Part shown: positions 25,972 through 34,584 of the stretch, piece after piece
Numbering within the stretch: position 1 is the first letter of the stretch
Layout: every line of letters starts with the position of its first letter
Translations under genes and position numbers: made by a program
Notes under the pieces: generated by a model
Told to the model about the DNA's origin: nothing
Database searches by the model: none
What the model saw: the letters and a program-made list of their open reading frames with translations, nothing else
Source: Bacteroides thetaiotaomicron VPI-5482
GTDB taxonomy: Bacteria; Bacteroidota; Bacteroidia; Bacteroidales; Bacteroidaceae
Assembly: GCF_000011065.1 (NCBI RefSeq)
Contig: NC_004663.1
Coordinates: forward strand, 248,001 to 312,000
DNA: 64,000 bases
Reading direction: 5' to 3'

Positions 25972-26481
25972 TTACTCCTTTTTCATTTTTTTTAGTTTGT
26001 CTTTGATACGGCTCAGTTTGGTAGCCACATTTGTCACCGTCAGTCCGGTGATCTCCGCAATATCTTCGTAACTTTTATCTTCAAGATAAAGCAGGATAAT
26101 TGATTTGTCGAGTTGTCCCAGTTGATTGATCATTTGATAAAGTTGCCTCAGCATTTCGTGGATCGGGTCATGTTCCTCTATTATCCAGTCCGCTTCGCGG
26201 GTGAGGGTAACGATTTCCGGTACATTCTTTTCTTTGCGGAAAAAGCTGATACACGTGTTCAGGGCGATGCGGTAAATCCATGTGGACATTTTGCATTCTC
26301 TTCTGAACTTGGGATAGGCTTTCCAGAGGTTGAGTATCACATCCTGATAGAGGTCATTGAGCGGGGCGTTAGGATTGGTATATAAGTAACATACCTTGTA
26401 GATCACCCGTTCATATTCGCGGATGACCGATAAGAACTCCTGTTCAATAGGGTTGGTTGCCTCTATTGTTCGTTCTCTCAT
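25972..26481 (-). CDS. ECF-type RNA polymerase sigma factor
   Basis: The 169-residue protein has sigma region 2 (DLYQDVILNLWKAYPKF and MSTWIYRIALNTCISFFRK) and region 4 with HTH (SYEDIAEITGLTVTNVATKLSRIKDKL). It has no region 1 or 3, which defines the ECF group. It directs RNA polymerase to an unknown regulon and is followed in the operon by a membrane protein. The start ATG is at 26481 (MRERTIEATN). Confidence 0.9.
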   Translation of the reverse strand: MRERTIEATNPIEQEFLSVIREYERVIYKVCYLYTNPNAPLNDLYQDVILNLWKAYPKFRRECKMSTWIYRIALNTCISFFRKEKNVPEIVTLTREADWIIEEHDPIHEMLRQLYQMINQLGQLDKSIILLYLEDKSYEDIAEITGLTVTNVATKLSRIKDKLKKMKKE

Positions 26482-26550
26482 GAATTAAATGGGTTACTTT
26501 TCTGGTTAGTTAGTCGTGCGAAAAGGAGAAAAATCACAAGTAAACGAAAG

Positions 26551-27453
26551 TTATTGCAGATTGGCAGCCAGGAATTTTCGCATTTCCTCCGTACTTTTTC
26601 CCCGACGGCGGGCATAGTCTTCGAGCTGGTCTTCTCCTATCTTTCCGACAGAGAAGTATTCGGCAGCCGGATGGGCAAACATCAGTCCGCAGACCGAAGC
26701 ATGAGGGTACATGGCACCATTCTCGGTCAGCGTGATTCCTATCTGTTTCATATCCAGCAGTTCGTCCAACAGGAAATTGATGGATTGATCGGGCAGGGAC
26801 GGGTAGCCTACGGCAGGGCGAATCCCTTGATATTTCTCGACCAACAGATCGGGCATTGACAGAATTTCATCTTTGGCGTATCCCCACGCTTCTTTGCGTA
26901 CATATTCGTGCATCTTTTCCGTAGCAGCTTCTGCCAGACGGTCGGAAAGAGTCTGGACGAGTAAATGCTTGTAGGGATCTTGCTCGTACAGGCCTTCCAT
27001 ATCTGCATCTATGCAAGAAGCAAAGGCACCTATTGTATCCGGAATGCCGGAAGAAAGAGGACGGATAAAGTCACTCAGACAAAAGAACGGACTTCCGTCC
27101 CGTTTAGGCGTCTGCTGGCGGAGCAAAGGGAAAACTAGGAATTGATCGGTTTCTTTTTCAATCACCAGGTTATCTCCGTCCGAGTTTGCTTTGCAAAGTT
27201 TGAAGATAGTTCTCACTTCATAATCCTTGTCAAGTAAATCCAGCATCCGGTTGGCTTCCTTAAACAGTTGCATAGCTTCGGAAGCCTTGTTGCGGTCTTC
27301 TTCCGGAAAAGTAGTCAGCCACGAGGCACGACAGACATCGCAACCGTGAATGTTGGCGATCGCTGCGAAACGAGGTTGGAATCCCCATGCATGGAAAAAG
27401 TAAATCCAATTGATGTAGGGGGCGACGTTATGTATCTTATAAGATAAAATCAT
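26551..27453 (-). CDS. Free-standing MetH reactivation (AdoMet-binding) domain protein
   Basis: The 300-residue protein corresponds to the C-terminal activation domain of cobalamin-dependent methionine synthase. It carries the diagnostic AdoMet motif RPAVGYPSLPD (residues 212-222), followed by LTENGAMYPHASVCG and AHPAAEYFSVGKI. No folate, Hcy or B12 domain is present. It would reductively reactivate a B12 enzyme encoded elsewhere, or assist another cobalamin enzyme. It is separated by only 25 bp from the pyrC stop, so it may be its operon partner. Confidence 0.85.
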   Translation of the reverse strand: MILSYKIHNVAPYINWIYFFHAWGFQPRFAAIANIHGCDVCRASWLTTFPEEDRNKASEAMQLFKEANRMLDLLDKDYEVRTIFKLCKANSDGDNLVIEKETDQFLVFPLLRQQTPKRDGSPFFCLSDFIRPLSSGIPDTIGAFASCIDADMEGLYEQDPYKHLLVQTLSDRLAEAATEKMHEYVRKEAWGYAKDEILSMPDLLVEKYQGIRPAVGYPSLPDQSINFLLDELLDMKQIGITLTENGAMYPHASVCGLMFAHPAAEYFSVGKIGEDQLEDYARRRGKSTEEMRKFLAANLQ

Positions 27454-27478
27454 ATGTTTATAAGTGACGAGTTGCTGT

Positions 27479-28816
27479 TTATCTGAATCTTAACTCCTGT
27501 CCACGATAATTCTCGTCAATGGTTCCGTTGTTATATAACAGATGACCGTTCACAAATGTTTTTTCTACCTTCCAGTGGAAAGTATGACCTTCCAGCGGGC
27601 TCCATTTACATTTGCTCAGGATGCAGTCTGTGGTAACAGTCCACTCACTGTCGGGGCGAACCAGAACCAGATCCGCTTGATATCCTTTCCGGATAAATCC
27701 GCGATTGCGTATCTCGTACATTTGTGCAGGGGCATGGGACATCTTCTCTACTACCTTTTCGATGCTGAAAGCACCCTTGTCTGCCAATTCGAGCATACTG
27801 ACCAAAGAGAATTGTATGGTCGGCATGCCGGACATGACTTTTAATGCGCCCCCTTCTTTTTCGCTCAAGGAGTGCGGAGCATGGTCGGTCGCAATAGCGT
27901 CGATCAGACCGCTGTTGACTGCCTCCTGCAAAGCCTTCCGGTCTTCTGCCGTTTTGATGGCAGGATTACATTTGATGCGCGCTCCTAAGGTCTGATAATC
28001 TTCTTCGGTAAAAATTAGATGAGACACACACGCTTCGGCGGTAATACGCTTCTCTGCCAAAGGTGCTTTGGAGAATAAACTCAGTTCTTTGGCAGTAGAA
28101 ATATGCATAATATGCAGACGCGCATTGGTCTCGCGTGCCAATTGTACCGCCAAAGCGGAAGAACGGTAGCAAGCCTCTTCCGAGCGGATGACCGGATGAA
28201 GTGCCAAAGGTACATCGTCACCATATTCTTTTTTATATTTATCCGTATTCTCTTTGATGATTCCCTGATCTTCACAGTGTGCTGCAATCAGTAAATCCGT
28301 ACCTCCAAAGATGTTGCGCAGACTTGCCATCCGGTCTACCAGCATATTTCCCGTACTGGAACCCATAAATAACTTCACTCCACATACCCGGTTTTTGTCC
28401 AGCTGACTGAATAACGGATAATTATTGTTAGTCGCTCCGAAATAACAGGAGAAGTTGACAGATGATTTTTCCGCCAGCAAAGCCAGTTTGTCATTCAGTG
28501 CCTCCAAAGTTGTGGTCTGAGGATTTGTGTTCGGCATATCCATAATCGAGGTAACTCCTCCGGCTGCCGCGGCATGGCTTTCCGTTGTGATATCTGCTTT
28601 ATGAGTCAGCCCCGGATCGCGGAAATGTACGTGCTCGTCAATAGCCCCCGGCAAAAGATAACAGCCGGATGCGTCAATCGTTTCGTCACAAGGCATGGCA
28701 GCCTCTTGTCCGTCAACTAAGATCTCAGCAATCTTCTCACCTTCAATAACAACAGATCCCGGAACTTTTCTTCCTTCGTTGACAATTACGGCGTTTTTTA
28801 TCAGTATACGTTTCAT
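27479..28816 (-). CDS. pyrC: Dihydroorotase
   Basis: The 445-residue amidohydrolase carries out the third step of pyrimidine synthesis. The metal-binding motif DEHVHFRDPG (His62, His64), the substrate loop MDMPNTNPQTTT and IATDHAPHS fit the long (class I) dihydroorotase family; allantoinase is a less likely alternative. Its start overlaps the end of the upstream glycosyltransferase by 4 bp. Confidence 0.87.
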   Translation of the reverse strand: MKRILIKNAVIVNEGRKVPGSVVIEGEKIAEILVDGQEAAMPCDETIDASGCYLLPGAIDEHVHFRDPGLTHKADITTESHAAAAGGVTSIMDMPNTNPQTTTLEALNDKLALLAEKSSVNFSCYFGATNNNYPLFSQLDKNRVCGVKLFMGSSTGNMLVDRMASLRNIFGGTDLLIAAHCEDQGIIKENTDKYKKEYGDDVPLALHPVIRSEEACYRSSALAVQLARETNARLHIMHISTAKELSLFSKAPLAEKRITAEACVSHLIFTEEDYQTLGARIKCNPAIKTAEDRKALQEAVNSGLIDAIATDHAPHSLSEKEGGALKVMSGMPTIQFSLVSMLELADKGAFSIEKVVEKMSHAPAQMYEIRNRGFIRKGYQADLVLVRPDSEWTVTTDCILSKCKWSPLEGHTFHWKVEKTFVNGHLLYNNGTIDENYRGQELRFR

Positions 28817-29556
28817 TTCTTTTGCGGGAATTTATGGAACCAACTATTTATTTTTAACTTGATCACTCCGAATATGGCTTCTCCAAAGATACTGCTGTTC
28901 ATCTTGGAGGTTCCCAACTCACGGTTAATGAAGATGACGGGGACTTCTATGATCTTGAATCCGCATTTGTAAGCAGTGAACTTCATCTCGATCTGAAAAG
29001 CGTAGCCTTTGAAGCGAACATGATCCAGATCGATTGTTTCCAGCACCTGACGGCGGTAGCATACAAATCCGGCAGTCGTATCATGCACCGGAATACCGGT
29101 AATGAAGCGGACATACTTGGAGGCAAAATAAGACATCAGCACCCGTCCCATCGGCCAGTTGACTACATTCACGCCGCTTACATAACGGGAGCCGACAGAT
29201 ACGTCTCCTCCTTCTTTTGCACAAGCCGCATACAAACGGGGCAGATCATTCGGGTTATGGCTGAAATCGGCATCCATCTCGAAGATATATTCGTATGCGT
29301 GCTCCAACGCCCACTTGAATCCTGCGATGTAAGCAGTACCCAATCCTAGCTTCCCTTTGCGCTCGATCATAAAGAGGCGTTCGGGGAATTCCTGTTGCAA
29401 AGTTTTCACAATGCTTGCAGTGCCGTCCGGAGATCCGTCTTCTATAACCAGTATATGGAATACTTTGTCTAAGCCGAAAACGGCACGGATAATATTTTCT
29501 ATGTTCTCCCGTTCATTATAGGTCGGGATAATAACGATGCTATCTGATAATTGCAT
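28813..29556 (-). CDS. Polyprenol-phosphate mannosyltransferase (DPM1-like, GT2)
   Basis: The 247-residue GT2 enzyme has VIIPTYNERENI, VIEDGSPDGT and EMDADFSHNP (the DxD-like metal site). These are the marks of dolichyl/polyprenyl-phosphate-mannose synthases. It lacks the C-terminal membrane segments of two-domain relatives. It makes a lipid-linked sugar donor for surface or O-glycosylation. It overlaps pyrC by 4 bp and is divergent from mfd, with the 22-bp palindrome array between them. Confidence 0.87.
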   Translation of the reverse strand: MQLSDSIVIIPTYNERENIENIIRAVFGLDKVFHILVIEDGSPDGTASIVKTLQQEFPERLFMIERKGKLGLGTAYIAGFKWALEHAYEYIFEMDADFSHNPNDLPRLYAACAKEGGDVSVGSRYVSGVNVVNWPMGRVLMSYFASKYVRFITGIPVHDTTAGFVCYRRQVLETIDLDHVRFKGYAFQIEMKFTAYKCGFKIIEVPVIFINRELGTSKMNSSIFGEAIFGVIKLKINSWFHKFPQKK

Positions 29557-29648
29557 AGAAGTCCTATTTTTAAGACAAATGTAGTGCTTTTCCTTTAGTT
29601 ATAAAGGGACTAAGGATAATTTAACGTGTTGGCATTTGTTCCCCGGTG

Positions 29649-29720
29649 TGAAACTATTGGTTTCATGCCTTGAAACTTTTAGTTTCAACCTTTGAAACCA
29701 ATAGTTTCAAGGCTTGAAAC
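29649..29720. repeat. 22-bp periodic palindrome array (TGAAAC-n5-GTTTCA)
   Basis: The sequence TGAAAC starts at 29649, 29671, 29693 and 29715, exactly 22 bp apart. Each of the first three pairs with GTTTCA after 5 bp. The first and third palindromes (29649-29665 and 29693-29709) are exact reverse complements, so the array can also fold as one larger hairpin. It lies between the divergent DPM1-like gene and mfd. Confidence 0.75.
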
Positions 29721-29774
29721 AATCTTGAAGAAGAAAACTTCGGTGTGACTATATCAATCCCGGTTCTTTTTTCG

Positions 29775-29782
29775 TACTTTTG
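29775..29782 (+). promoter_or_regulatory. -7 box (TACTTTTG) of mfd
   Basis: A perfect TAnnTTTG 18 bp before the mfd ATG; no clear -33 TTTG. Confidence 0.5.
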
Positions 29783-29800
29783 CGGTGAAATTTTATAGCT

Positions 29801-32800
29801 ATGACAATAACTGAGTTGCAACAACAATATGCCGCTCATCCTAATACGGCAGTCATGGAACGACTGCTGAAGGATGCGTCCGTTCAAACTATTTTTTGCG
29901 GGGGCTTATGTGCTTCTTCCGCTTCTCTTTTCTCTTCTGTATTGGTGAAACAAGATGTGTGTCCGTTTGTCTTTGTACTGGGAGACCTGGAAGAGGCGGG
30001 CTATTTTTATCATGACCTGACACAAGTGCTGGGAACAGAGAAAGTGTTTTTCTTCCCGTCTTCATTCCGCCGTTCCATCAAGTACGGACAAAAGGATGCG
30101 GCCAACGAGATTCTGCGTACAGAAGTACTGAGCCGGTTGCAGAAAGGAGAAGAAGGCTTGTGCATCGTTACTTATCCGGATGCGCTGGCAGAGAAAGTGG
30201 TATCCCGCAAGGAGTTGAGCGATAAGACCTTGAAACTGAATGTGGGAGAGAAGCTGGACACGACCTTTATCACAGACGTGCTGCATAGCTACGGTTTCGA
30301 ATATGTGGATTATGTGTACGAGCCGGGACAATATGCCGTTCGGGGTAGTATCATTGACGTCTTTTCGTTTGCTTCGGAATATCCTTATCGTATTGACTTT
30401 TTCGGAGACGAAGTAGAGAGTATCCGTACATTTGAAGTAGAGTCGCAGTTGTCCCGTGAGAGGAAAGAGGGAGTGGCTATAGTCCCTGACCTGGCAGTGA
30501 CGGGAGATGTGACAACTTCTTTTCTTGATTTCATTCCTAAAGAAACCGTTTTGGCGATGCGTGACTTTCTTTGGTTGCGCGAGCGTATCCAGGTAGTGCA
30601 CGATGAGGCTTTGACGCCACAGGCTATTGCCGTGCAGGAAGCCGAAGAAAATGGAGGTATTACGCTGGAAGGCAAGCTGATTGACGGTAGTGAATTTACG
30701 GTACGTGCTCTTGATTTCCGCCGGATGGAATTTGGGAATAAGCCGACCGGTACGCCGGATGCAAAGATCTCTTTCCATACTTCCGTACAACCTATTTTTC
30801 ATAAGAACTTTGATCTGGTGGCCGGTTCTTTCAAGGACTACCTTGAACAGGGATATTCACTTTATATCTGTAGCGACAGTACCAAGCAGACCGACCGTAT
30901 CAGAGCCATTTTTGAAGACCGGGGAGATAAGATTCAGTTTACTCCTGTAGTACGTACGATACATGAAGGCTTTGTGGATCATACGCTGCATCTGTGTATT
31001 TTTACGGATCATCAGCTGTTCGACCGTTTCCATAAGTACAACTTGAAAAGTGACAAGGCCCGTTCGGGTAAGGTCGCTCTGTCCCTCAAAGAATTGAATC
31101 AGTTTACTCCGGGTGATTATGTGGTTCACACGGATCATGGTATCGGTCGTTTCTCCGGTTTGGTACGCATTCCGAATGGAGATACTACGCAGGAAGTGCT
31201 GAAACTTGTCTTTCAGAATGAGGATGTCGTGTTCGTTTCCATTCATTCCCTTCATAAAGTTTCCAAATATAAAGGTAAGGACGGAGAAGCTCCGCGACTG
31301 AACAAACTGGGTACCGGTGCCTGGGAGAAACTGAAAGACCGTACGAAGGCGAAAATTAAAGATATTGCCCGCGACCTCATTAAACTATATTCGCAGCGCC
31401 GTCAGGAAAAGGGTTTCTCTTACAGCCCCGACAGCTTCTTGCAGCGTGAACTGGAAGCCTCCTTTATCTATGAAGATACGCCCGACCAAAGTAAGGCAAC
31501 GATGGAGGTGAAGGCCGATATGGAAAGCGACCGTCCGATGGATCGCTTGGTGTGCGGAGATGTGGGTTTTGGAAAGACAGAAGTAGCAATCCGTGCAGCG
31601 TTCAAAGCCGTAGCCGATAATAAACAGGTGGCGGTCCTTGTGCCGACGACCGTCCTTGCCTATCAGCATTTCCAGACATTCCGCGAACGTTTGAAGGGTC
31701 TGCCCTGCCGGGTAGAATATTTGAGCCGTGCCCGTACGGCAGCTCAGTCCAAAGCCGTATTGAAAGGACTGAAGGAAGGAGAAGTCAGTATTCTTATCGG
31801 CACCCACCGTATTTTAGGAAAAGATGTTCAGTTTAAAGATTTAGGCTTGCTGATCATTGATGAAGAGCAGAAATTCGGAGTCTCTGTGAAGGAGAAGCTG
31901 CGACAGCTAAAGGTGAATGTGGATACATTGACCATGACTGCCACACCGATTCCACGTACGCTTCAGTTCTCGCTGATGGGAGCCCGCGACTTGAGTGTAA
32001 TCTCTACGCCTCCGCCTAACCGCTATCCGATTCAGACAGAAGTACATACCTTCAATGAGGAAGTGATTACGGACGCGATTAATTTTGAGATGAGCCGCAA
32101 CGGTCAGGTTTTCTTTGTCAACAACCGGATTGCGAACCTTCCGGAACTGAAAGTGATGATCGAACGTCATATTCCCGATTGCCGTGTTGCCATCGGGCAT
32201 GGACAGATGGAACCCACACAACTGGAACAGATCATTTTTGACTTTGTCAATTATGACTATGATGTGCTTTTGGCGACTACTATCATAGAGAGCGGTATCG
32301 ATATTCCGAATGCCAATACGATCATTATCAACCAAGCGCAGAACTTTGGTCTGAGTGACCTCCATCAGATGCGTGGACGGGTAGGACGCAGTAACAAAAA
32401 GGCTTTCTGCTATCTGCTGGCGCCTCCGTTGAGCAGTCTGACGGCAGAAGGAAAACGACGCTTGCAGGCGATTGAGAACTTCAGTGATTTGGGGAGTGGC
32501 ATCCATATCGCTATGCAGGATTTGGATATACGTGGAGCCGGAAACCTGCTTGGAGCAGAACAGAGTGGCTTCATTGCCGATCTGGGGTACGAAACGTATC
32601 AGAAGATACTTGCCGAAGCAGTTCATGAACTGAGGAATGATGAGTTTGCAGAATTGTATGCAGATGAAATAAAGGGAGAAGGTCAGATCAGTGGAGAAGA
32701 ATTTGTAGACGAATGTCAGATAGAAAGCGATCTTGAACTTCTGTTGCCGGCCACCTATGTGACGGGCAGCAGCGAGCGTATGTTGCTTTACCGCGAACTG

Positions 32801-33184
32801 GACGGACTGACGCTGGATAAAGACGTGGATGCCTTCCGTTTCCGCCTGGAAGACCGCTTCGGACCTGTTCCGCCGGAAACGCAGGAATTGCTTCGCATCG
32901 TTCCCCTCCGTCGCTTGGCGGCGCGACTGGGAGTGGAGAAGGTTTTCTTGAAGGGCGGACGTATGACGCTATTCTTTGTTTCCAATGCGGATAGTCCGTT
33001 CTATCAGAGTCAGGCGTTTGGCAAAATGATAGATTACATGATGAAATATACCCGTCGCTGTGACCTGCGTGAGCAGAACGGCCGACGGAGTATGCTGATA
33101 AAGGATGTGACTAATGTGGAAACTGCCGTTAGTGTGTTGCAGGAGATTGTAGCGTTGCCGGTGAAAGAACTGGATGATCATTAA
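29801..33184 (+). CDS. mfd: Transcription-repair coupling factor Mfd
   Basis: The 1127-residue ATPase frees RNA polymerase stalled at lesions and recruits UvrA. It has the UvrB-homology N-terminus, the CarD-like polymerase-binding domain (YVVHTDHGIGRFSG, about residue 440), superfamily 2 helicase motifs (GDVGFGKTE near 585, DEEQKFG, TATPIPRTLQ) and the C-terminal TRCF domain. Length is normal. Large opposite-strand frames inside it are shadows. Confidence 0.95.
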   Translation: MTITELQQQYAAHPNTAVMERLLKDASVQTIFCGGLCASSASLFSSVLVKQDVCPFVFVLGDLEEAGYFYHDLTQVLGTEKVFFFPSSFRRSIKYGQKDAANEILRTEVLSRLQKGEEGLCIVTYPDALAEKVVSRKELSDKTLKLNVGEKLDTTFITDVLHSYGFEYVDYVYEPGQYAVRGSIIDVFSFASEYPYRIDFFGDEVESIRTFEVESQLSRERKEGVAIVPDLAVTGDVTTSFLDFIPKETVLAMRDFLWLRERIQVVHDEALTPQAIAVQEAEENGGITLEGKLIDGSEFTVRALDFRRMEFGNKPTGTPDAKISFHTSVQPIFHKNFDLVAGSFKDYLEQGYSLYICSDSTKQTDRIRAIFEDRGDKIQFTPVVRTIHEGFVDHTLHLCIFTDHQLFDRFHKYNLKSDKARSGKVALSLKELNQFTPGDYVVHTDHGIGRFSGLVRIPNGDTTQEVLKLVFQNEDVVFVSIHSLHKVSKYKGKDGEAPRLNKLGTGAWEKLKDRTKAKIKDIARDLIKLYSQRRQEKGFSYSPDSFLQRELEASFIYEDTPDQSKATMEVKADMESDRPMDRLVCGDVGFGKTEVAIRAAFKAVADNKQVAVLVPTTVLAYQHFQTFRERLKGLPCRVEYLSRARTAAQSKAVLKGLKEGEVSILIGTHRILGKDVQFKDLGLLIIDEEQKFGVSVKEKLRQLKVNVDTLTMTATPIPRTLQFSLMGARDLSVISTPPPNRYPIQTEVHTFNEEVITDAINFEMSRNGQVFFVNNRIANLPELKVMIERHIPDCRVAIGHGQMEPTQLEQIIFDFVNYDYDVLLATTIIESGIDIPNANTIIINQAQNFGLSDLHQMRGRVGRSNKKAFCYLLAPPLSSLTAEGKRRLQAIENFSDLGSGIHIAMQDLDIRGAGNLLGAEQSGFIADLGYETYQKILAEAVHELRNDEFAELYADEIKGEGQISGEEFVDECQIESDLELLLPATYVTGSSERMLLYRELDGLTLDKDVDAFRFRLEDRFGPVPPETQELLRIVPLRRLAARLGVEKVFLKGGRMTLFFVSNADSPFYQSQAFGKMIDYMMKYTRRCDLREQNGRRSMLIKDVTNVETAVSVLQEIVALPVKELDDH

Positions 33185-33206
33185 TTGATAAATAATAAGA
33201 GCAATG

Positions 33207-33239
33207 TTTGTTTTTTATATTCAAAAATGCTTATCTTTG
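33207..33239 (+). promoter_or_regulatory. Promoter of the 33292 gene
   Basis: TTTG at 33207-33210 and TATCTTTG at 33232-33239 with 21 bp between, matching the Bacteroides -33/-7 consensus. The leader is about 45 bp. Confidence 0.65.
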
Positions 33240-33291
33240 ATCTAAAGACACAGATAAGAACAAGTAAGAGCCATTTAAAATCTAAAAAATA

Positions 33292-34143
33292 ATGAATATG
33301 AAAAACATGCTGACATTGATCGTCCTATTATCATCGTGGTTAACGGTGTATTCGCAAGAGAGTTATACGGAAGCTGAACTAAAACAGAAATGTGATTCTA
33401 TTGTAGAAGAAGCTAATACTTTGTACAGATATGAAACGGCTGCCTGGAATTTCACTGATATGATCTTTGCCAAACCGGGGTTAATTGAAACAATTCAGAA
33501 TATTCTGACTTACCACCAGGGCGATTCTATTAAATGTGTTGCTATTGATAAGCAGTCTTATTGTATCTATGAGGCAACTTTTCTTAATGAATCAGCTCCA
33601 TGTTCGGAAGTAACTACCCGCAGGAACTTAACAGAACAGGAAATACTTTTGGCTAAGATAAAAGAAAAGATACGGAGTGAACTTGCTGACCATGAAAAAT
33701 ATCCAATTTATCGCTACGATAATTATCCTCTGAATTGGGATCTCATACCATTTGCAGATGGATATAAATTCTATGCTATTTCAGGAGTATCTAAAGGGCG
33801 TGCCATACCTTTCGGCAATGATTACTTATTTATTGCTAATAAAGAAGGAGAAATTCAATCGTGGAAGAAATTTCATTCCAGACTTATTCCGGTGGAAGCT
33901 ACAGAACAAATGCCGATGATTGCTTTTCCTGTTCACTCGCATTTGAAATATGAACCATTCATTTCAGCTACTGATATTTGTACATTTAGATTATATTATA
34001 ATAAAACCGGTAGTACTAAGTTCGCTGTATATTCTACAGCTCTTTCCATGTATTTCATTTATGAGTTAGCTACCAATACCATCACTCCGACAAAGGATAT
34101 AAATTTTAATTCGGCTCCTCTTTCTGAAAAGGTTGCCCCATGA
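33292..34143 (+). CDS. Hypothetical secreted protein
   Basis: I do not recognise this 283-residue protein. It has a signal peptide (MKNMLTLIVLLSSWLTVYSQ, from the in-frame ATG at 33298) and a mixed alpha/beta sequence with no Cys pairs of note and no repeats. It has its own promoter and stands alone between mfd and a convergent radical SAM gene. It is probably a Bacteroides-specific periplasmic or surface protein. Confidence 0.7.
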   Translation: MNMKNMLTLIVLLSSWLTVYSQESYTEAELKQKCDSIVEEANTLYRYETAAWNFTDMIFAKPGLIETIQNILTYHQGDSIKCVAIDKQSYCIYEATFLNESAPCSEVTTRRNLTEQEILLAKIKEKIRSELADHEKYPIYRYDNYPLNWDLIPFADGYKFYAISGVSKGRAIPFGNDYLFIANKEGEIQSWKKFHSRLIPVEATEQMPMIAFPVHSHLKYEPFISATDICTFRLYYNKTGSTKFAVYSTALSMYFIYELATNTITPTKDINFNSAPLSEKVAP

Positions 34144-34279
34144 TTTATTTATCATGATTGGAAAGAGAACAGGAAGGCATTAGTAAAAGTATATTGTTCT
34201 TTGTAAATGTGTGAATATATTTGCGTCTGATGCTTTTCTTCTGTCGTCTGTGATTTTTGTTTTCTCTTTCTTATACAAG

Positions 34280-34367
34280 TTGCTTTATAAACCCGCATCA
34301 CGTTTATAATAAATAGTGAGGACGTTTATTATAAACGGGTCCCAAGTTTATTATAAACTATATTTTG
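34280..34367. repeat. 22-bp periodic palindrome array (GTTTATTATAAAC)
   Basis: Units begin at 34280, 34302, 34324 and 34346, exactly 22 bp apart. Two carry the perfect palindrome GTTTATTATAAAC (34324-34336 and 34346-34358), one has GTTTATAATAAA (34302) and the first keeps only TTATAAAC (34285-34292). Confidence 0.7.
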
Positions 34368-34403
34368 CCAAATTCCTCGGAATGAGAGGAATTAATTAAA
34401 CAA

Positions 34404-34437
34404 AATGGGGTGAAATCCTTGTGGACTTCACCCCATT
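34404..34437. terminator. Bidirectional terminator
   Basis: Arms AATGGGGTGAA and TTCACCCCATT (11 bp), with a short inner stem TCC/GGA, between convergent genes; A/T-rich flanks on both sides. Confidence 0.75.
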
Positions 34438-34584
34438 CTTATTCCTTACAATGTACTCTCATACATGTAAATTATATCTTTATGTCTTTATATTTGTACA
34501 TTTCATGCTTTTGATTCCAGATTTGTTTCTACAAATATACGAAATTTAAAAGGCAAAGTCAATAGGGAAGCCATCTTAATGGTT

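Larger units (their letters stand above)
34144..34584. other. Intergenic region with palindrome array and terminator
   Basis: The 441 bp between convergent genes hold the 22-bp periodic array (34280-34367), a strong hairpin terminator (34404-34437) and low-complexity A/T sequence. No gene is seen. Confidence 0.6.

Noticed and set aside
29649..29720. CRISPR-like array
   Set aside because: The 22-bp units have no unique spacers; the repeats themselves touch and no cas genes are near.
30062..30802. 246-residue opposite-strand frame in mfd
   Set aside because: Antisense shadow of a well-supported gene with no family resemblance.
34280..34367. CRISPR or simple terminator array
   Set aside because: The palindromes are A/T-only and have no U tail at each; spacer sequence is only 9 bp.
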